From Otis tarda (lineage: Eukaryota; Chordata; Aves; Otidiformes; Otididae), in the NCBI GenBank assembly GCA_026413225.1, contig CM048554.1:88639963-88703962 (forward strand): a stretch of 64,000 nucleotides of DNA. The letters run 5' to 3'. Within the stretch, counting starts at the first letter, position 1. Every line of letters starts with the position of its first letter. Shown in pieces: positions 13,001 to 25,144 of this stretch. The notes under the pieces were generated by a model, which was not told the DNA's origin, did no database searches, and was given only the letters and a program-made list of their open reading frames with translations. Both the position numbers and the translations under genes were made by a program.

Positions 13001-16000
13001 AACAATTAAACAGAAATAGTTAAACATTATGTTTTACAATGGAAAAAAAATAGTGCTTTCTGTGTAAGGTCTTTATTTGCAAGGTATGTTGTTTTTTATA
13101 AATTCTATTTGAACAAGTTATTTTTAAAAAGTTAATACTTGGTCCAAAGGTCGTCTGACATAAACTTCACCTTCCGTTGGCAAAGAAATTCTGAGAAAGA
13201 ATTCAGTACCGTATTATCACAGGTGAATGCACATATGTTCAGTTTGCATACACATGCACATAGTAATTTCTCCCCAGTTCAGTTCACGTAAATTACAATC
13301 CACAGAACTTCATGAAAGTGCAGCACTCTAATCTTCAAAGAAGCTGTGTAAACATGCTTGGAAATACATGGGTAGCGTAGGTAGCACACAGGGGAAGCCT
13401 CAAAGCAATGCAATTAGCAACTATTATGGAACAACTGAGGGAAAAAAGCGAAGAAAAAGTTTCCCCAGTTGGCAGAAGTGCGAATGCCTGACTCAACTCT
13501 TGAAGGTTTTCTAAGGGGTACTGCATTCCAGGATTCTTGCTCCTTGTGTCATCTTCATGGATTAAAGGGAAGAAAATGGCCCTTTGCTATCACTTGGAGG
13601 CCACTGATAGGCAGTGTGATCCTGTGACTGGCAGTATGTGATAAGGAGCTTCCTTAAAGGGTGAGCACTTGCATGCTGCTCTTGCTGGATTTCTGAAGGA
13701 TTTTTTTTAAGGTGTGTACTATGGCACCTTTAAAAAAGTTTGCCAGCAGTTTGCTTTCTATAAGAAAGATATTCACAATTTCCATCTTTAAAATTAGTAA
13801 AAAGTCCAGACTGTCTCCACTGGCTTTGACCATCTTAGGAGGGCAATGATCCATCTCATAAGTCTTTGGATAATTATATCCTCCCTTTGAATCCTTCCCT
13901 GTAATTTCAGTTGGATATGGTGATCCTCACTTGCTAGTCTAAACTGCTGTGTTAAACAGTTGTTTTATTTCATTCTAGAAGTTGCTTCATTTTGGTTTGG
14001 GTGAAACGGGTCCTATATATAGAGTGCTGATGGATGAAAGGTGACACATTTGAATGATGTTTCAAGTGGCAGTCTACTAAGTCAGAAAAAAATCTATTCC
14101 GAACAAAGAAACTTAACCGAACAAAGAAATGTTAACAGTCAGGGAAGTAAAATGGTATCAGAAATTGTGACTAAGTTTTCAGTTTCTCTCTTGAGATAGA
14201 GGTTCTTTTCTAACTCTTCTTTTTTGGTAAAGGTTTTGCTACATAATTGCCATCCTCTAGTAAAATCCCTAGAAAACTTTGACACTTAAATATGTATTTT
14301 TTTTTCTTGCATAGAAAGTCTCTATTTATGGCAAGATTAATGGATAGCTACTCACCTTATGGCTGGAGCTAAGAGCAGTCACATCTGGTCTCCCCACTTG
14401 TGCGAGAGGCTGGGGCTTGGGTGAGCTACAGCCAGATACAGAGCAAGGCAACAACCGATGGATTTCAGAAGAGTCTTTGCCAGAAGAGGTGTCAGGGGTG
14501 TGAAGGCGGGGAGGGCTGCATAGGCCCTCAGCTGAAATTACAGTACAAAACAAAGGCAAAGCTGCTTTTTGGTTTGGTTCCTTGTCTTTTTTTAATGGAA
14601 GGATAAAATCAAAATAGTTTCATGTGTGTTTTAGAATAGTGGTTAGTATTCTCCATTTGAAATGGAAGGACCCAAGATGCTCCAAAACTTAAAGCGCCAA
14701 AACTGCATTTTAGACAGGGAAATCTTCTCAGATTGTAGCAGTAGCTTACCTGCAAAAAGAAGCAGCCCAGGCTGCATGCCTACATCTCCCATCTTCTTGC
14801 TTTGCCACCTCTCTAATTAAATCTGATAAAAGTCACAAATAGCTTATTGTAGCTACAACAAATTCTACTTTCAGTGTTCTTTTCTTCCTGCCAAGTAAAA
14901 TAGAATGTAACTTTGAGTTTGGACAATAAATCTAAGGTACTGTAAGCTGTAATACCTCTTAATTGCAGGCAATTTCTCTGTGATGACAAGGGACATTACC
15001 TATTCTTCTAAGTCCTACCAAACACAACAAAAGAGACTAAGAATTATGAACTAATGAAATATTCTTGGCATGTGTGACCTACAGTTAAGTTACTCCAGAA
15101 ATAATCCTGTTAAATCCTTTCATTATAGAGAATACGTCCTCCAAAAGTCAAGATGCCCCCACTTGCTTTATGTCATTTGCCCTGTCTTGGCTGCCTTTCA
15201 TTTAGGTTCTGCAATAAGGCTTAGCTAATTTTTCTATTAAAAACTTGAATTAATTAAAATTTTAAACATTAAGGTAGCCATACTGGGTTGGACCTAAGAT
15301 CCAAACAGCTCAGTATCTTCCTGTGAGAGTTAGTCGCAGCGGAAGCTGAGGAAAAGAGGATAAATAAGGGCAAAATACAGGGTGATCCTTCTGCTGAAAC
15401 AGCTTCTCAGCTTCTAGCAGCCTGTACTATACAGCCTTCCTGCGCTGCAACTTGTATCCCTGTATGAATTTCTCTTTCATAAATGAGCCTAGGGGCTTTT
15501 TAATCATGTTTATACATTTGAACATCTTTTGGCAGTTAGTATCACAATTTAATTATCAGTTCTATGTTAAAAAAAACCCTCTCCTCATGTCATTTCCTGC
15601 TGTCTGATGATTTGGGTTCCCTATAGTGTGGTGAGAAATGTTCACCTTCAGTTGTCTTTTGTATTTTATTTCAGTCTTCCCTTTTTTTTCTCCCAAGACT
15701 TTTATTATTTTTTGTCTCCTTGTACAAAAAAAAACAAACCAAAACAAACCCTTTTGATCATTCTTGTTATTCTTTATACCCCTCATGATTCTATCCCATT
15801 CTTGTTTGAAGTAGTTGGAGCAAAAACGTGCACAAAGCAGTGTCACATTGTGGATTTATACATCAGTATAATTACATTTTCTGTGTCACCTCTTATTTTC
15901 TTAATAATTCCATCATTTTTTTCCCCTGACACTGAACTAATGTTCTCAAGGAAAGTTTTTCAGAGACCACATGAAGAAGATGTTGTTCTCTTTGAAAATA

Positions 16001-19000
16001 CTTGTTTCTGTGTTTTTGCGTAGTTTTTGATGCTGTTACAGGAGTATGTCAGAAGGAATAGCATGGCATCTATACAGTTAAGCTTGCTACCTTTCCCACT
16101 TTGAGCACTGCCCAGATATTTTGTGGCTTGCTTTGTATCAACCCCATCACAAACCAGAAGTACTCTACTCCTGAATCTATTTTTTTCAGTAACACATTAC
16201 TTGCAGCAACTTGCTGTTGATTTCTTCAGATTTCACCTTTCCTGAAGAGCCCCATTAAACTGTTAACAGCAGAAATCTCATGTTGTAAGCTCTTCTTTAC
16301 ACATTCAGATGTGCATCTTGTTTTAGCAAAGGGCTGCATATAATTTTTAGGTAACCTAGTTGCTATTATGGAAAGCAAAACCTAGATTTTGCATTGTCTT
16401 AGCTCCCTCTAGTGGGTTTTTATTTCTGCTGTATTTCTCAATATCAGATTAAAATGTAAACAGCTTTCCTTTAGTCATTATACTCAACAAGAGTATAATA
16501 TCTTGTTGCTATTGTTAGTATTTCCATTACAAAGGGAAAAACTTACTACACCCACCAGCATGCTGGGTACATTGCAGAAGAGAACATTGTTTCTCTTTGA
16601 ACCTGGAGTTACTGTAGTGTTTGCTCTTTAATTAAAACTATTAACCTACTTCTGCTAGAAAGGATGAATTGATGATAGCCAGGCATCTCTTCTGACTCAG
16701 TCCTAGTTGTTTGCAAGCAATGTACACAAGGTCCTATTTCCCACATGCAACAGTAACTGTAGGAAGCAGTTTGTGCTCTATTTCAAATATCTTCTTAGCA
16801 TGTTCCATCAAAAGTTCCATCAAAGCATGTTCTTGCTTTCTCTTTGGGCCATGTTATCAGTTGCGTTTCACAGTGTTTCCTGGAATTTCCTGGTGTTTTC
16901 AGAACCTCTCGATGGGTCATACACGCTCGAGCAGATGCTACCCAGACCAGAGTTTTCCTTCCATCCACAGAGTATCCCTACAGGTCACATCATGCAGTAG
17001 TATCCCTGCACTCTTGCATCAGTCAGTGATTTGGTTCCAACCTTTTGCTATCTAAGCTGTAATTGCACAAAAGTGTATCATTTCTCTTGATGGGAACACG
17101 AAGGGTGCCTCCACATTACTCTTCTACTTTGCATCAGAACGGTCTTCTGGAGCACATCTCCCTGGTGTCCCTACATACTCCACCTCGGTCCACAGTGTGG
17201 CATGATCTTGGGAGGTCAGGGGGACTGGTTCCCTTTTGGATGAAACTAAACAGAAGGATGCTCTCCAGGGGCAAGCCTAATGTACTAAATATCAATAGAA
17301 ACTGCTTATAAACTGTAACTGATATAAGAAGTATGAGCTTGCACTGTACAAGAAACCTTCTTTCCTTGCGACCATTCCATGCTCCCAGTTATTAAAAGGG
17401 CAAGTGACATGCCCTCCGCGGAGTCATTTCCTCTCTGTCCTAAAGTAACATAGAGAAATTTGGATTCTGCTGATGCAAATCTCTTAATGTTTTTTTAATA
17501 ATTTGTTTTGAGAATTGCAGTACAGCATGTTAGTGAAGATAGCTATTAAAAACTGCATAAAGTCAGACCATTTTTAGTATATGAATTTTGTGCTTAGTTT
17601 GCTTTGATGATATTTAGATTTGGCTCTAACTAGCAGCTCCCTAGAAGGTACAAAGGTGGGCAGTTAAAGAAATGAAACCTTAAGTCCACCAAAGAGACTG
17701 CTAAGTAGAAGACAGGTTAGCAAACTGGCATCAGCTGATTTTCAGGCTCAGCAAATCCCAGTCTGGACCACACTGAAATGCTGTTTTCTATTTCAGATCC
17801 CCAAATGACAAACAAATTTTAGCTGATGACAGCAGGAATATTGTTAGAGCCAAAGCAGCCCCAGGACCTTTTGCTTCTTAGAAGGTATCTGTTGTAGTAA
17901 TAGAGAAAGTTCATGAAGGAAGTCCATAAGCAAACAGTGCAAGCGGTGTTCCCTCACTCTGCAGAGAATGCCCTCCCACCTCGTAGTAATAAAAGGGTTT
18001 TTGTATGGTCAATGAGTAAACAGTAAAAAACAACTTCTCCAGCTTACTATGCTTTCCTGATCTGTTCTTTGCTGGAGATGACAACAAAGCATTTTCAGTC
18101 TTGCTAGGAAGATCAAGCAAGAATATTCAAGCCATAAAGGAGACACTCCTCTCAGACGTGCATCAGAACTTCTGCATTGATCCTTGTTTCCCATGGTCTG
18201 TCTGGTGAAAAATCAAGCAAACAGCAAAATAATTTCTTTAGTTACTTGGTATGGTTGAGATGACAGACCCACTACAGGCTGCAAGTGGAGGGGACAGCCT
18301 TTTTCTAGCAGCAGTTTCTTCTGTCCTAGCAAACCAGAATTCAGCATTAGACCCTCTGTTTCTACATCTGACTGCAGTGACCGACAGCCCTTTGAAAGCT
18401 ACTTAAGTACTTACTTTTGTGATCTTACACAGGCTAGATGTGTGAGCTGGACACACAAGAAACCTACTCAGCCACCAGTAATTTTATCCAAAGCATTTTA
18501 CACTTCAGGGTTTTGGCTCTGTTTTCTCTGCACAGGATGACTTGACAACTGTCAGAATAACAGGTGCTTCTTTAATTTTAGAAGTCTTTGACCCAACTAC
18601 AATTGATGGCTGGAATTTATATCTCACAGTGAACTATTTGCTGGTGTATGTGTGTCATGGATCTGTTTGTCCAACTGAGAAAAGGACATAACTCCCTAAA
18701 TTTCTAGCTCTTGTGTAGCTACTCCTAATAATAAGGCTGGTTATAAGAAACACCAACTGGGCGGATTAAGCAGTATCTGCGTGATTTGCCGAAATTGAAC
18801 CATTTCTTTGCTTAAGGCTAGATCACTGTCTAATAAAGCTACAGCTGCACCTACATTTCAAGTTAAATATGTCTGCTTTATTTCTAGGTAATAGCTGAGC
18901 AAGTTTCAGAAGAGAATTTACAGGAAGGTCGTCTGTACCCTCCATTAGTCACTATTCAGCAAGTGTCGCTGAAAATTGCTGTCAGGGTAAGTCACTTCAG

Positions 19001-21374
19001 TCTTTTGTGACTTCTTGTCTTCCCACGCTCTGTACATAACTGAGCATTTGATTTGATCAACTAACACACCTTCACGCAAGTTTAAGTTGGTTTACATCAA
19101 TCAATCCTGGACAAGTAGCAGTTTCAAAATTCAATTTAAATTTGTAAATGTAAATGTAATCCAAACACTAGAAGGAAAAATACGGAACTACACCAAGTGT
19201 TTATGTCTGTAGAGCCCAAATTGTACTGTCCACCAGTTAGGAGCAAGTCCCCAGGCTTACAGTCACGTGAGCTGCACAACTGAGGGCTTTTGGCCCTTCA
19301 TGATTATCAGTTGCCTGTCAACAGAGTAAATGTCATCATGTGCCCAGGCACTGTTGCCTTGTGTTCCCATCCTTACTCTGGCCTATCAAAATACTAACTA
19401 CAGGGGATACTTTCTGGTTACGGCTAAGCTCTGGGTCTGCAGTTGTTTGGTTGGTTGTTTTTTACTGGCAAATACAGAGCTGATGCAGATGGATTTTCAG
19501 TAACTGACCTAAACTTGCAGTTTCCCAGGAAATTTGGCTGCCCTGGAGAAGAGAAGAGGAAGTTTTCAAATAATGTATTTATCCCAGTTCCTTCCCCAGT
19601 CTGGGTAGGGTTTTTTTTTCAGCATTTTAGGAGGTTATTTTGCTTGTCTTCTGTGACATTTTTTGCTCCAATTATTGTTTTCCCTCTTGGTCACCTTACT
19701 GTGAATAATTCCACTTATTGTATATTCTTTCGAAAGAATAACAAGGAGCCCTCATGCATGAAACATTTCTCCTAGCTCCATTCATTTGTTATGTTTTTTT
19801 TTAAAAAAAAAAAAAAATCCTTCTCACAGTTCACATCTTCATAGGCAAGTAATAACTCTGTTCTGTAGATGTCAAAATGTTACCTTGATTCCTCAGGCTA
19901 AATCAAACTGTCTATGCGTTTGGCAGAAACACAGTGATGGAAACTCCTCCTCTGCTTGTGCATGTTACATAAAATATAAAAAGGGAAAATGTTACGAAAC
20001 AATTCTTTCTGCCTGATCTCTGTTGAAAGTTTATTCCTGCAAATACTTACTCTGGCTTGTACAGCCCAAGAGGTTTAATGATGGCCTCTGCTTCTTCCAT
20101 GGGAGGAATACTCCCAAAATTGTTTTTAATACCAAACATAGGGTTTAAATTCAGACCTTACTCAACCATGATAATTACGCACACAGACCTGAAGATTAAT
20201 TCTTAGATAAAAACCCCAAGTACTGCTCTGTCAAATCAAGTTGGGCTTCAGATTAATCCTAGAAAGGAAATCTAAATACGGTAACTTGGGTTCTCAGCTT
20301 CTCACCAAGCTAAAACATTTGTGTTTTAAAGAGAGAGCTAAGGAGAGTGGGAAGGAGACCGTCTTCCTTTTATTCAAAGTAGAAGTGTTTGTCTGTTTGT
20401 CAAATAGTTAGAAGCAGATCTTACCAAAAAGTGCTGCTGCATAAAGCCAGTCTGTCAGACTTCCTTTGCTTCATAGATGAATGCCCAGTCTAAAGATACA
20501 CGTTTCTCAAGTAAGTGTTCTTCAGATGTGAGAGGCTTCTTTGATGTGTTGAGTGGGCTCCAACCCCTTCTAAACTTCATTTTCTTGCAGCTGTACTTGT
20601 GATGCATAATTGATTCACTTAGGTATGGTCTGGATGAGGAAAAAGCAAACAAATATTCCTATTTCCCCCAACCATCTCTAGAATCAAACCTGTGCACTGC
20701 GTAGGACTAATCTTTTCTCATGAGTTTACCTTTCAGAAATACGTTATCAGACTATGGCAAATAATAGGCTTCTCCAATAAGCACACAGCATGGAGGCTTT
20801 GAACAAATCACACTTTTCTTACGGTGCTTTGGAGAAGATGGTAAACCAGGGTAACCTGATGACAGAGAAGCAGAAATTGTATCTCAGTGCTTGGGGTTTG
20901 TGGAATATTTTATCCACCATTGCACAATAAAAGCTAAAATATTACTGGAGATGGGGGAGCACTGTATTTGTAACAGCAAAGACATGGAACCCTGTTCAAA
21001 AGTAGCCTGAGTCAGACTCACTTAAATGCAAACATCATCCTGCTACCTAGTCTTATTCGCTGTACACTAGCCTGGAGCCAGTGCGAATGTAGGCGACTGT
21101 CAGCACCGGAGATGAAGTCTTATCTCGATTTTTAACTAAATCCTACTTTTAATTCCTGTTAAATGTGCTCAAACAGTTTATCAGCACTAATTAGGATTTT
21201 AATGCATCTTTCTAGATCGCAGAAGAAGCCTACAGGAATAACACTGCCTCCACCTATCCTCAGCCCAAGGACCTAGAAGCCTTCATCCGCTCTCAGGTTT
21301 ACAGTACCGATTATAACAGCTTTGTGGCTGACTCCTATACCTGGCCTGAAGAAGCCATGAAAGTGAAACTGTAA
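6938..21374 (+). CDS. ME1: ME1, cytosolic NADP-dependent malic enzyme, C-terminal five exons
   Basis: Malic enzyme oxidatively decarboxylates L-malate to pyruvate and CO2, reducing NADP+ to NADPH in the cytosol, mainly for lipogenesis. Five coding exons (6938-7043, 10078-10220, 12756-12929, 18888-18986, 21216-21374) join in frame to 226 residues and a TAA stop. The product begins [16 protein letters not shown] and includes GVAAIGGAF, the nucleotide-fold segment [14 protein letters not shown], and [10 protein letters not shown]. The Lys of TAEK aligns with position 362 (mitochondrial-enzyme numbering), reported to favour NADP over NAD. The catalytic Tyr, Lys and metal-binding Asp lie in upstream exons outside the window. 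The C-terminus (AMKVKL) is a few residues shorter than in mammals. No frameshift is seen. Identification rests on near-identity to remembered vertebrate ME1; ME2 and ME3 differ strongly in the first exon shown here. Confidence 0.96.
7044..10077 (+). other. ME1 intron
   Basis: About 3 kb of intron. I see no exon and no repeat family I can name. A 182-codon antisense ORF (8974-9522) shows no recognisable protein features. Confidence 0.6.
10078..10220 (+). CDS. ME1: ME1 coding exon, dinucleotide-fold segment
   Basis: The exon is 143 nt: two bases complete the Gly codon, then 47 residues run from [11 protein letters not shown] to CYKYTE. It contains the conserved [11 protein letters not shown] motif of the NADP-binding fold. 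The acceptor is TCTTTAG and the donor GTAATC, ending in phase 0. Confidence 0.94.
10221..12755 (+). other. ME1 intron with a CpG-containing segment
   Basis: About 2.5 kb of intron. The segment 10900-11160 is richer in CpG and less repetitive than its surroundings and may be a conserved noncoding element. The rest has no recognisable feature. Confidence 0.5.
12756..12929 (+). CDS. ME1: ME1 coding exon, [14 protein letters not shown]
   Basis: The exon is 174 nt (58 residues), phase 0 at both ends. It encodes [20 protein letters not shown], then [13 protein letters not shown], and ends [16 protein letters not shown] is a conserved substrate-side stretch of malic enzymes. The acceptor is AATGTAG and the donor GTATTG. 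Confidence 0.94.
12930..18887 (+). other. ME1 intron, about 6 kb
   Basis: AT-rich intron. The only structure I can name is the degraded old interspersed repeat at about 15270-15800. No exon was found. Confidence 0.6.
15270..15800 (+). mobile_element. Degraded old amniote LINE-type repeat (CR1/L3-like)
   Basis: The segment opens with ATACTGGGTTGGACC and a CAGTATC motif about 30 bp later. From memory this layout resembles an ancient interspersed repeat widespread in turtles, crocodilians and birds. Later pieces (CACAATTTAATTATC, CTCCTCATGTCATTTCCTGC, CCCTCATGATTCTATC) follow in the order of that element's 3' half. It is heavily diverged, so limits and family name are uncertain. Confidence 0.4.
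18888..18986 (+). CDS. ME1: ME1 coding exon, [19 protein letters not shown]
   Basis: The exon is 99 nt (33 residues), phase 0, bounded by TTTCTAG and GTAAGT. It ends VSLKIAVR. It lies after the longest ME1 intron in the window, about 6 kb. Confidence 0.93.
18987..21215 (+). other. ME1 last intron
   Basis: About 2.2 kb without recognisable genes. A homopolymer A run lies near 19802-19816. Open frames here encode nothing I recognise. Confidence 0.6.
21216..21374 (+). CDS. ME1: ME1 last coding exon and stop
   Basis: This exon encodes [18 protein letters not shown] to [10 protein letters not shown] and the TAA stop (21372-21374). The motif [12 protein letters not shown] matches the malic enzyme C-terminus. 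The 3' UTR follows directly. Confidence 0.93.
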   Translation: MAEEAYRNNTASTYPQPKDLEAFIRSQVYSTDYNSFVADSYTWPEEAMKVKL

Positions 21375-21551
21375 ATATTTAACAAAGAATGAACAGACTA
21401 GCAGCAGTTAAAAGGCATTAAAATATTCTGAACATTTCTGCCTAGGAAGCCTATGAATAGCTGATTTTTTAAGATGCAGAAATTTTTTTTCTAAATTGTA
21501 ATATTTGGTTAGAAACTCAGGTCAAGAAATCATATTAATTATAAATCAGAA

Positions 21552-21557
21552 AATAAA
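21552..21557 (+). terminator. Candidate proximal ME1 polyadenylation signal (AATAAA)
   Basis: Canonical AATAAA about 180 bases after the ME1 stop, followed within 50 bases by a GT- and T-rich stretch (TGGTGTTTGTTATTTTG) typical of a downstream element. Confidence 0.5.
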
Positions 21558-23508
21558 AATTAATCTGACAAATATATTTCTGGTGTTTGTTATTTTGTTT
21601 GTTATTATAATTGAGATACCCTAGTTTGACAGATCTTTTTGTTATCAAAATAAGGGTTTGTACCTCGAGTTGAGAGTTTTGTCACAAATGTCAGTGAGAA
21701 CTTAAGCAGACAAATGGTACCATGGAAAATTAAGAAATGCACACAATGACTGTTTAATTCATTTCAGGTCACAATTTAATTTGCTTAAATTGTCAAGGTA
21801 TTATTTTTAAAAAAGCCCAAAACTTTAAACAACAGTAAAGTTAGAATATTTTCCTCCAAGGAAAAGCCTTATTGGTTTGTGGAGTAATGAAAATGTTCTG
21901 ACAAGAACTGAACCTGCAGAACCTTTTGTTCACATCTAATTACGATATTTTAATATTACTTAGCTAAGCTAAAGTCCTGTAACTGATAAAAGATTTTATT
22001 CTCCCACCAAAACAACTGCTGTTCTGATACCCTGCAATGGTCTGGCCTAACGTTAGTTCATGGAAGTGCTTGGACTCCATGCTCTTGACAAAAAGGGTGT
22101 ATCAAAATGCTATAAATAGGCTTCTTTTTGACTAAATATTTTCTTACAAACATCAGTTACCTGGCTAGGGGTAGGGTTTTTATGTATTAAACCTAATGAA
22201 TTCCTGTAATGTTTGAGGCCAATGTATTTTGAAACACACATTGTATGCTGAAGTACTATTCTTTGTAACAAACTCCCAAATCATGCAGCTGAGGTCTACT
22301 AGATGGACAATTATTATGAGGAAAAGAGAATACCATTATGGCGTAACAAACACATTGCATTAATTCTTTGATATTTACTGTATATTTCTCTTGCTTGCTA
22401 CTATTTGAATGATCTGGTTAGCTCAATGTCTTCAGTATGATCCTTAAAATAGTTTTTACAACTTCGCTGATAATTCAGCCTGCTGAGTATGTTCACCCAC
22501 ACACTAATTTCAACTCAAGAGATTCTTCCCTTTTTTTTCACCCTTTCTCATCTGTCAACCAGTTATCAAAAGTGATGCCTGGCAGTGACCCTTATTCTTC
22601 TACAAAAAAAGTGATTCCCTCTGCAAACCACAACGGAAGCATCCAGGGACGCTGCTCATGACCTGCATTATTCTGGATTCATAATTAGCATTTCCAGAAA
22701 TAGAAGTCACAAGTCTGTGGTTATCCTTAGGAGGATATGATTGGATTCTACTATCAGTAGTTTCTTCCTTCAGAAAAAAAAAATGAACGAACAAAGCTTC
22801 TGCTCAGAATAAAGCTTTAAGCAGCTCTAACTCCCAATCGTTTGAGCATCCTGCACAGACTTTCTGACCTATGCCAGTGTTGCCTTTCCTATTTCCTTCC
22901 AGTTGAAATCTCACAGATAAGCCCTATTTCTAAATTGGTTTGTTTTGCTGCTTTAAAGGAAAAAGTTTAACATTTGGCAACTTCCCAACAGGACTAAATG
23001 CAAATTATTTTATTGGTTTTGACTCATGATCATGTGGAATCTGTGCTCATACATCAATGTTCTAGGAAAAAAAAAAAAAAAACCCCTAAAGAATTATTAG
23101 TTGTTACAGAATTACCACTCCAAGAAAAATGTAATACACTTTCTGGACAGTTCTGGAAAAAGAAAAAAAAAATAGTACTTGAAGACTTTTTCTACTATCA
23201 TGCTATTATCTCTACAAAACAAAAAATTGACTTTATTTGTCCAGCCCCTCAACTCTGCCACAGTGCAGACTGCAGGTCCTGAATTCACAAAGAGGCGAGG
23301 CACTTTCTCCCTCATTGCATAATGGGAACATTTTCTGCCTTACTGTGCTTTTGGCCAAAGTTATGATCATACAAATAATACATCCCTTCACTCTGCTAAG
23401 TATATGTTAATCATCACTCTGAGCAACCAGAAATACTGCTGTCCTCTATATTTCAATATATTGCTGTTACGAGAAAAGTATTAAAACACTTCTTTGTATT
23501 TTATTTGA

Positions 23509-23514
23509 AATAAA
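23509..23514 (+). terminator. Candidate distal ME1 polyadenylation signal (AATAAA)
   Basis: Canonical AATAAA followed by TCTGTTATTTTTATAG. It would give a 3' UTR of about 2.1 kb, in line with the long UTR known for mammalian ME1. Confidence 0.4.
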
Positions 23515-23960
23515 ATATCTGTTATTTTTATAGTCGTCAGCTGAGTGTATAGAAGCATAGTCTTTAAATAGCTGTTGTCAAAATGGCCTGGTTTTTAGAT
23601 TTGAACAGCCAAACCTCTACAGCAAGACTGCTATTATTGCTCAGTACCAATTTTCGTATTATGGTGCTCAGTGACACAAGTGGAAAGCGGTAAGCCAGTG
23701 GTTCTTCAAGGCACAGCTACTGCGGACTTTTCAGTAGCATTCTTCATCTACATATTATATTGATGACATTTAAATATGATGTTCTATTATAAACTGGAAG
23801 ACTGAATTGCAATTCACTATCTAAATACACATTCAGCACACTTCACCATAGAAAAGTGCTGCCTAATAAGCCATTAATATCATTTCCTGTTACAAGCTGC
23901 TGGAAAATTGTCTCTCAGAACTAATATGACATAAAAAAGACTGGTAAAGTTACATGTATT

Positions 23961-23969
23961 TTTATTTAA
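23961..23969 (-). terminator. Candidate RWDD2A polyadenylation signal
   Basis: The minus strand carries overlapping ATTAAA and AATAAA hexamers here, about 500 bases after the RWDD2A stop. If used, the RWDD2A 3' UTR would include the CR1 fragment in antisense. Confidence 0.45.
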
Positions 23970-24065
23970 TATAGAGTTTTTTCATTTTTATATATTTTAC
24001 ATATATTTCCTTATATAATGTAGGGGAAAAACAAAGGGAACAGTAAACTTTGTCTCATCTTACAC

Positions 24066-24209
24066 ATTTGGCCCAGAAGGCCAACCGCATCCTGGGCTGC
24101 ATCAAGAGGAGCGTGGCCAGCAGGTCGAGGGAAGTGATTCTGCCACTCTGCTCTGCTTTGGTGAGACTCCACCTGGAGTACTGTGTCCAGTTCTGGAGCC
24201 CCCAACATC
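24066..24209 (+). mobile_element. CR1 LINE fragment (RT region), truncated at both ends
   Basis: The + strand translates to CR1 reverse-transcriptase residues: [20 protein letters not shown], then [20 protein letters not shown]. The copy stops abruptly after GGAGCCCCCAACATC, well short of the CR1 3' end. It lies antisense inside the probable RWDD2A 3' UTR. Confidence 0.85.
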
Positions 24210-24466
24210 TTATCAACATTTTATCACCTTGCAAGCACTTTGAGGCATCGCTTATAGTGACAAATGCCCATTTTAGGATCTCAGAAAATAAGTAAACACC
24301 TCTCAAAAATATATGGCAATTCAGAACAGAAGCTAAGATTAACTACTTGAACCATTCCTCTCGTATGTTAAACAGTTTCCCTTTTCACAGTAGTTTTAAG
24401 GCACAATATTCCAGTGTTAGCATCATCTCTTGCTGTCCAAAATTAGAACTCCTTACATAGTTTCTC

Positions 24467-25144
24467 TTATTTGTCTGTAAGTTTGCCTTCAACACCAAAT
24501 AAAATCTGAAAAATATGTCCACTTTGATGTTGTTTCAGGAATTCTAGGAACTGGCCAAGATCCATGTGATAGTCATTCCTCAGGCCATAATCGCCATGTG
24601 CTTGAAACTGCAGGTCTTCAAAAGCATGAAAGAGACGATGATTATCAATGCTTCCCTCCGCTTCTATATTCTCCACATGCTTGCATGAAATATGCTTCCA
24701 GTTGGGATACCTAATAACACGCCAGAACTCTTCACAGTTTTCTCGGAGTCCCTCCACACAAATGACACCAGGTTTCCCTGTTAGGCAGAAGCCAGTCAAA
24801 TTTAACTTCTTTGCACAGTCAAAAATCTTCTTCCTCAATTCCTGCCTATATATATGGTGGCTGTAGATCCACATGCGATGCAACGTTTCTTTAACTACGA
24901 CTTCTTTGGAAGCACTTTCAGAGGAGATCTTACTGTTTTCCAGGTAAGGCAGGCTGTTGTCTTTCACCCATTGCACAGCTTCATATATACACAGTTCACC
25001 TGAATCCAAAGAGCTGATGTGAGAAGCGAGACCAGTGTTGAGCTGCAACTGTTGCTGTCTGTGCAGTGCATTTGATCTCGCAAAAAGCTGAGGAGCTACA
25101 TGAGGATACATATGAGGCAGCAGCACCTGCAATTCCACTTTTAC
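24467..25144 (-). CDS. RWDD2A: RWDD2A second coding exon (225 aa) and stop
   Basis: Starts [15 protein letters not shown] after the acceptor CTGTTTTTAAG and ends VEGKLTDK with a TAA stop (24469-24467). A CA/GT microsatellite lies 16-32 bases upstream of the acceptor, inside its pyrimidine tract. Confidence 0.93.
   Translation of the reverse strand, partial: VKVELQVLLPHMYPHVAPQLFARSNALHRQQQLQLNTGLASHISSLDSGELCIYEAVQWVKDNSLPYLENSKISSESASKEVVVKETLHRMWIYSHHIYRQELRKKIFDCAKKLNLTGFCLTGKPGVICVEGLRENCEEFWRVIRYPNWKHISCKHVENIEAEGSIDNHRLFHAFEDLQFQAHGDYGLRNDYHMDLGQFLEFLKQHQSGHIFQILFGVEGKLTDK

Larger units (their letters stand above)
21375..23530 (+). other. ME1: ME1 3' UTR and downstream region
   Basis: AT-rich sequence after the ME1 stop, without coding potential. 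Three AATAAA hexamers on the + strand (about 21552, 22808 and 23509) could give alternative 3' ends. The last is followed by a T-rich stretch, which fits a distal cleavage site. Which site is used cannot be told from sequence. Confidence 0.5.

Noticed and set aside
24011..24306. ORFs on both strands at the CR1 fragment
   Set aside because: They are translations of a truncated LINE fragment and its complement, not genes.
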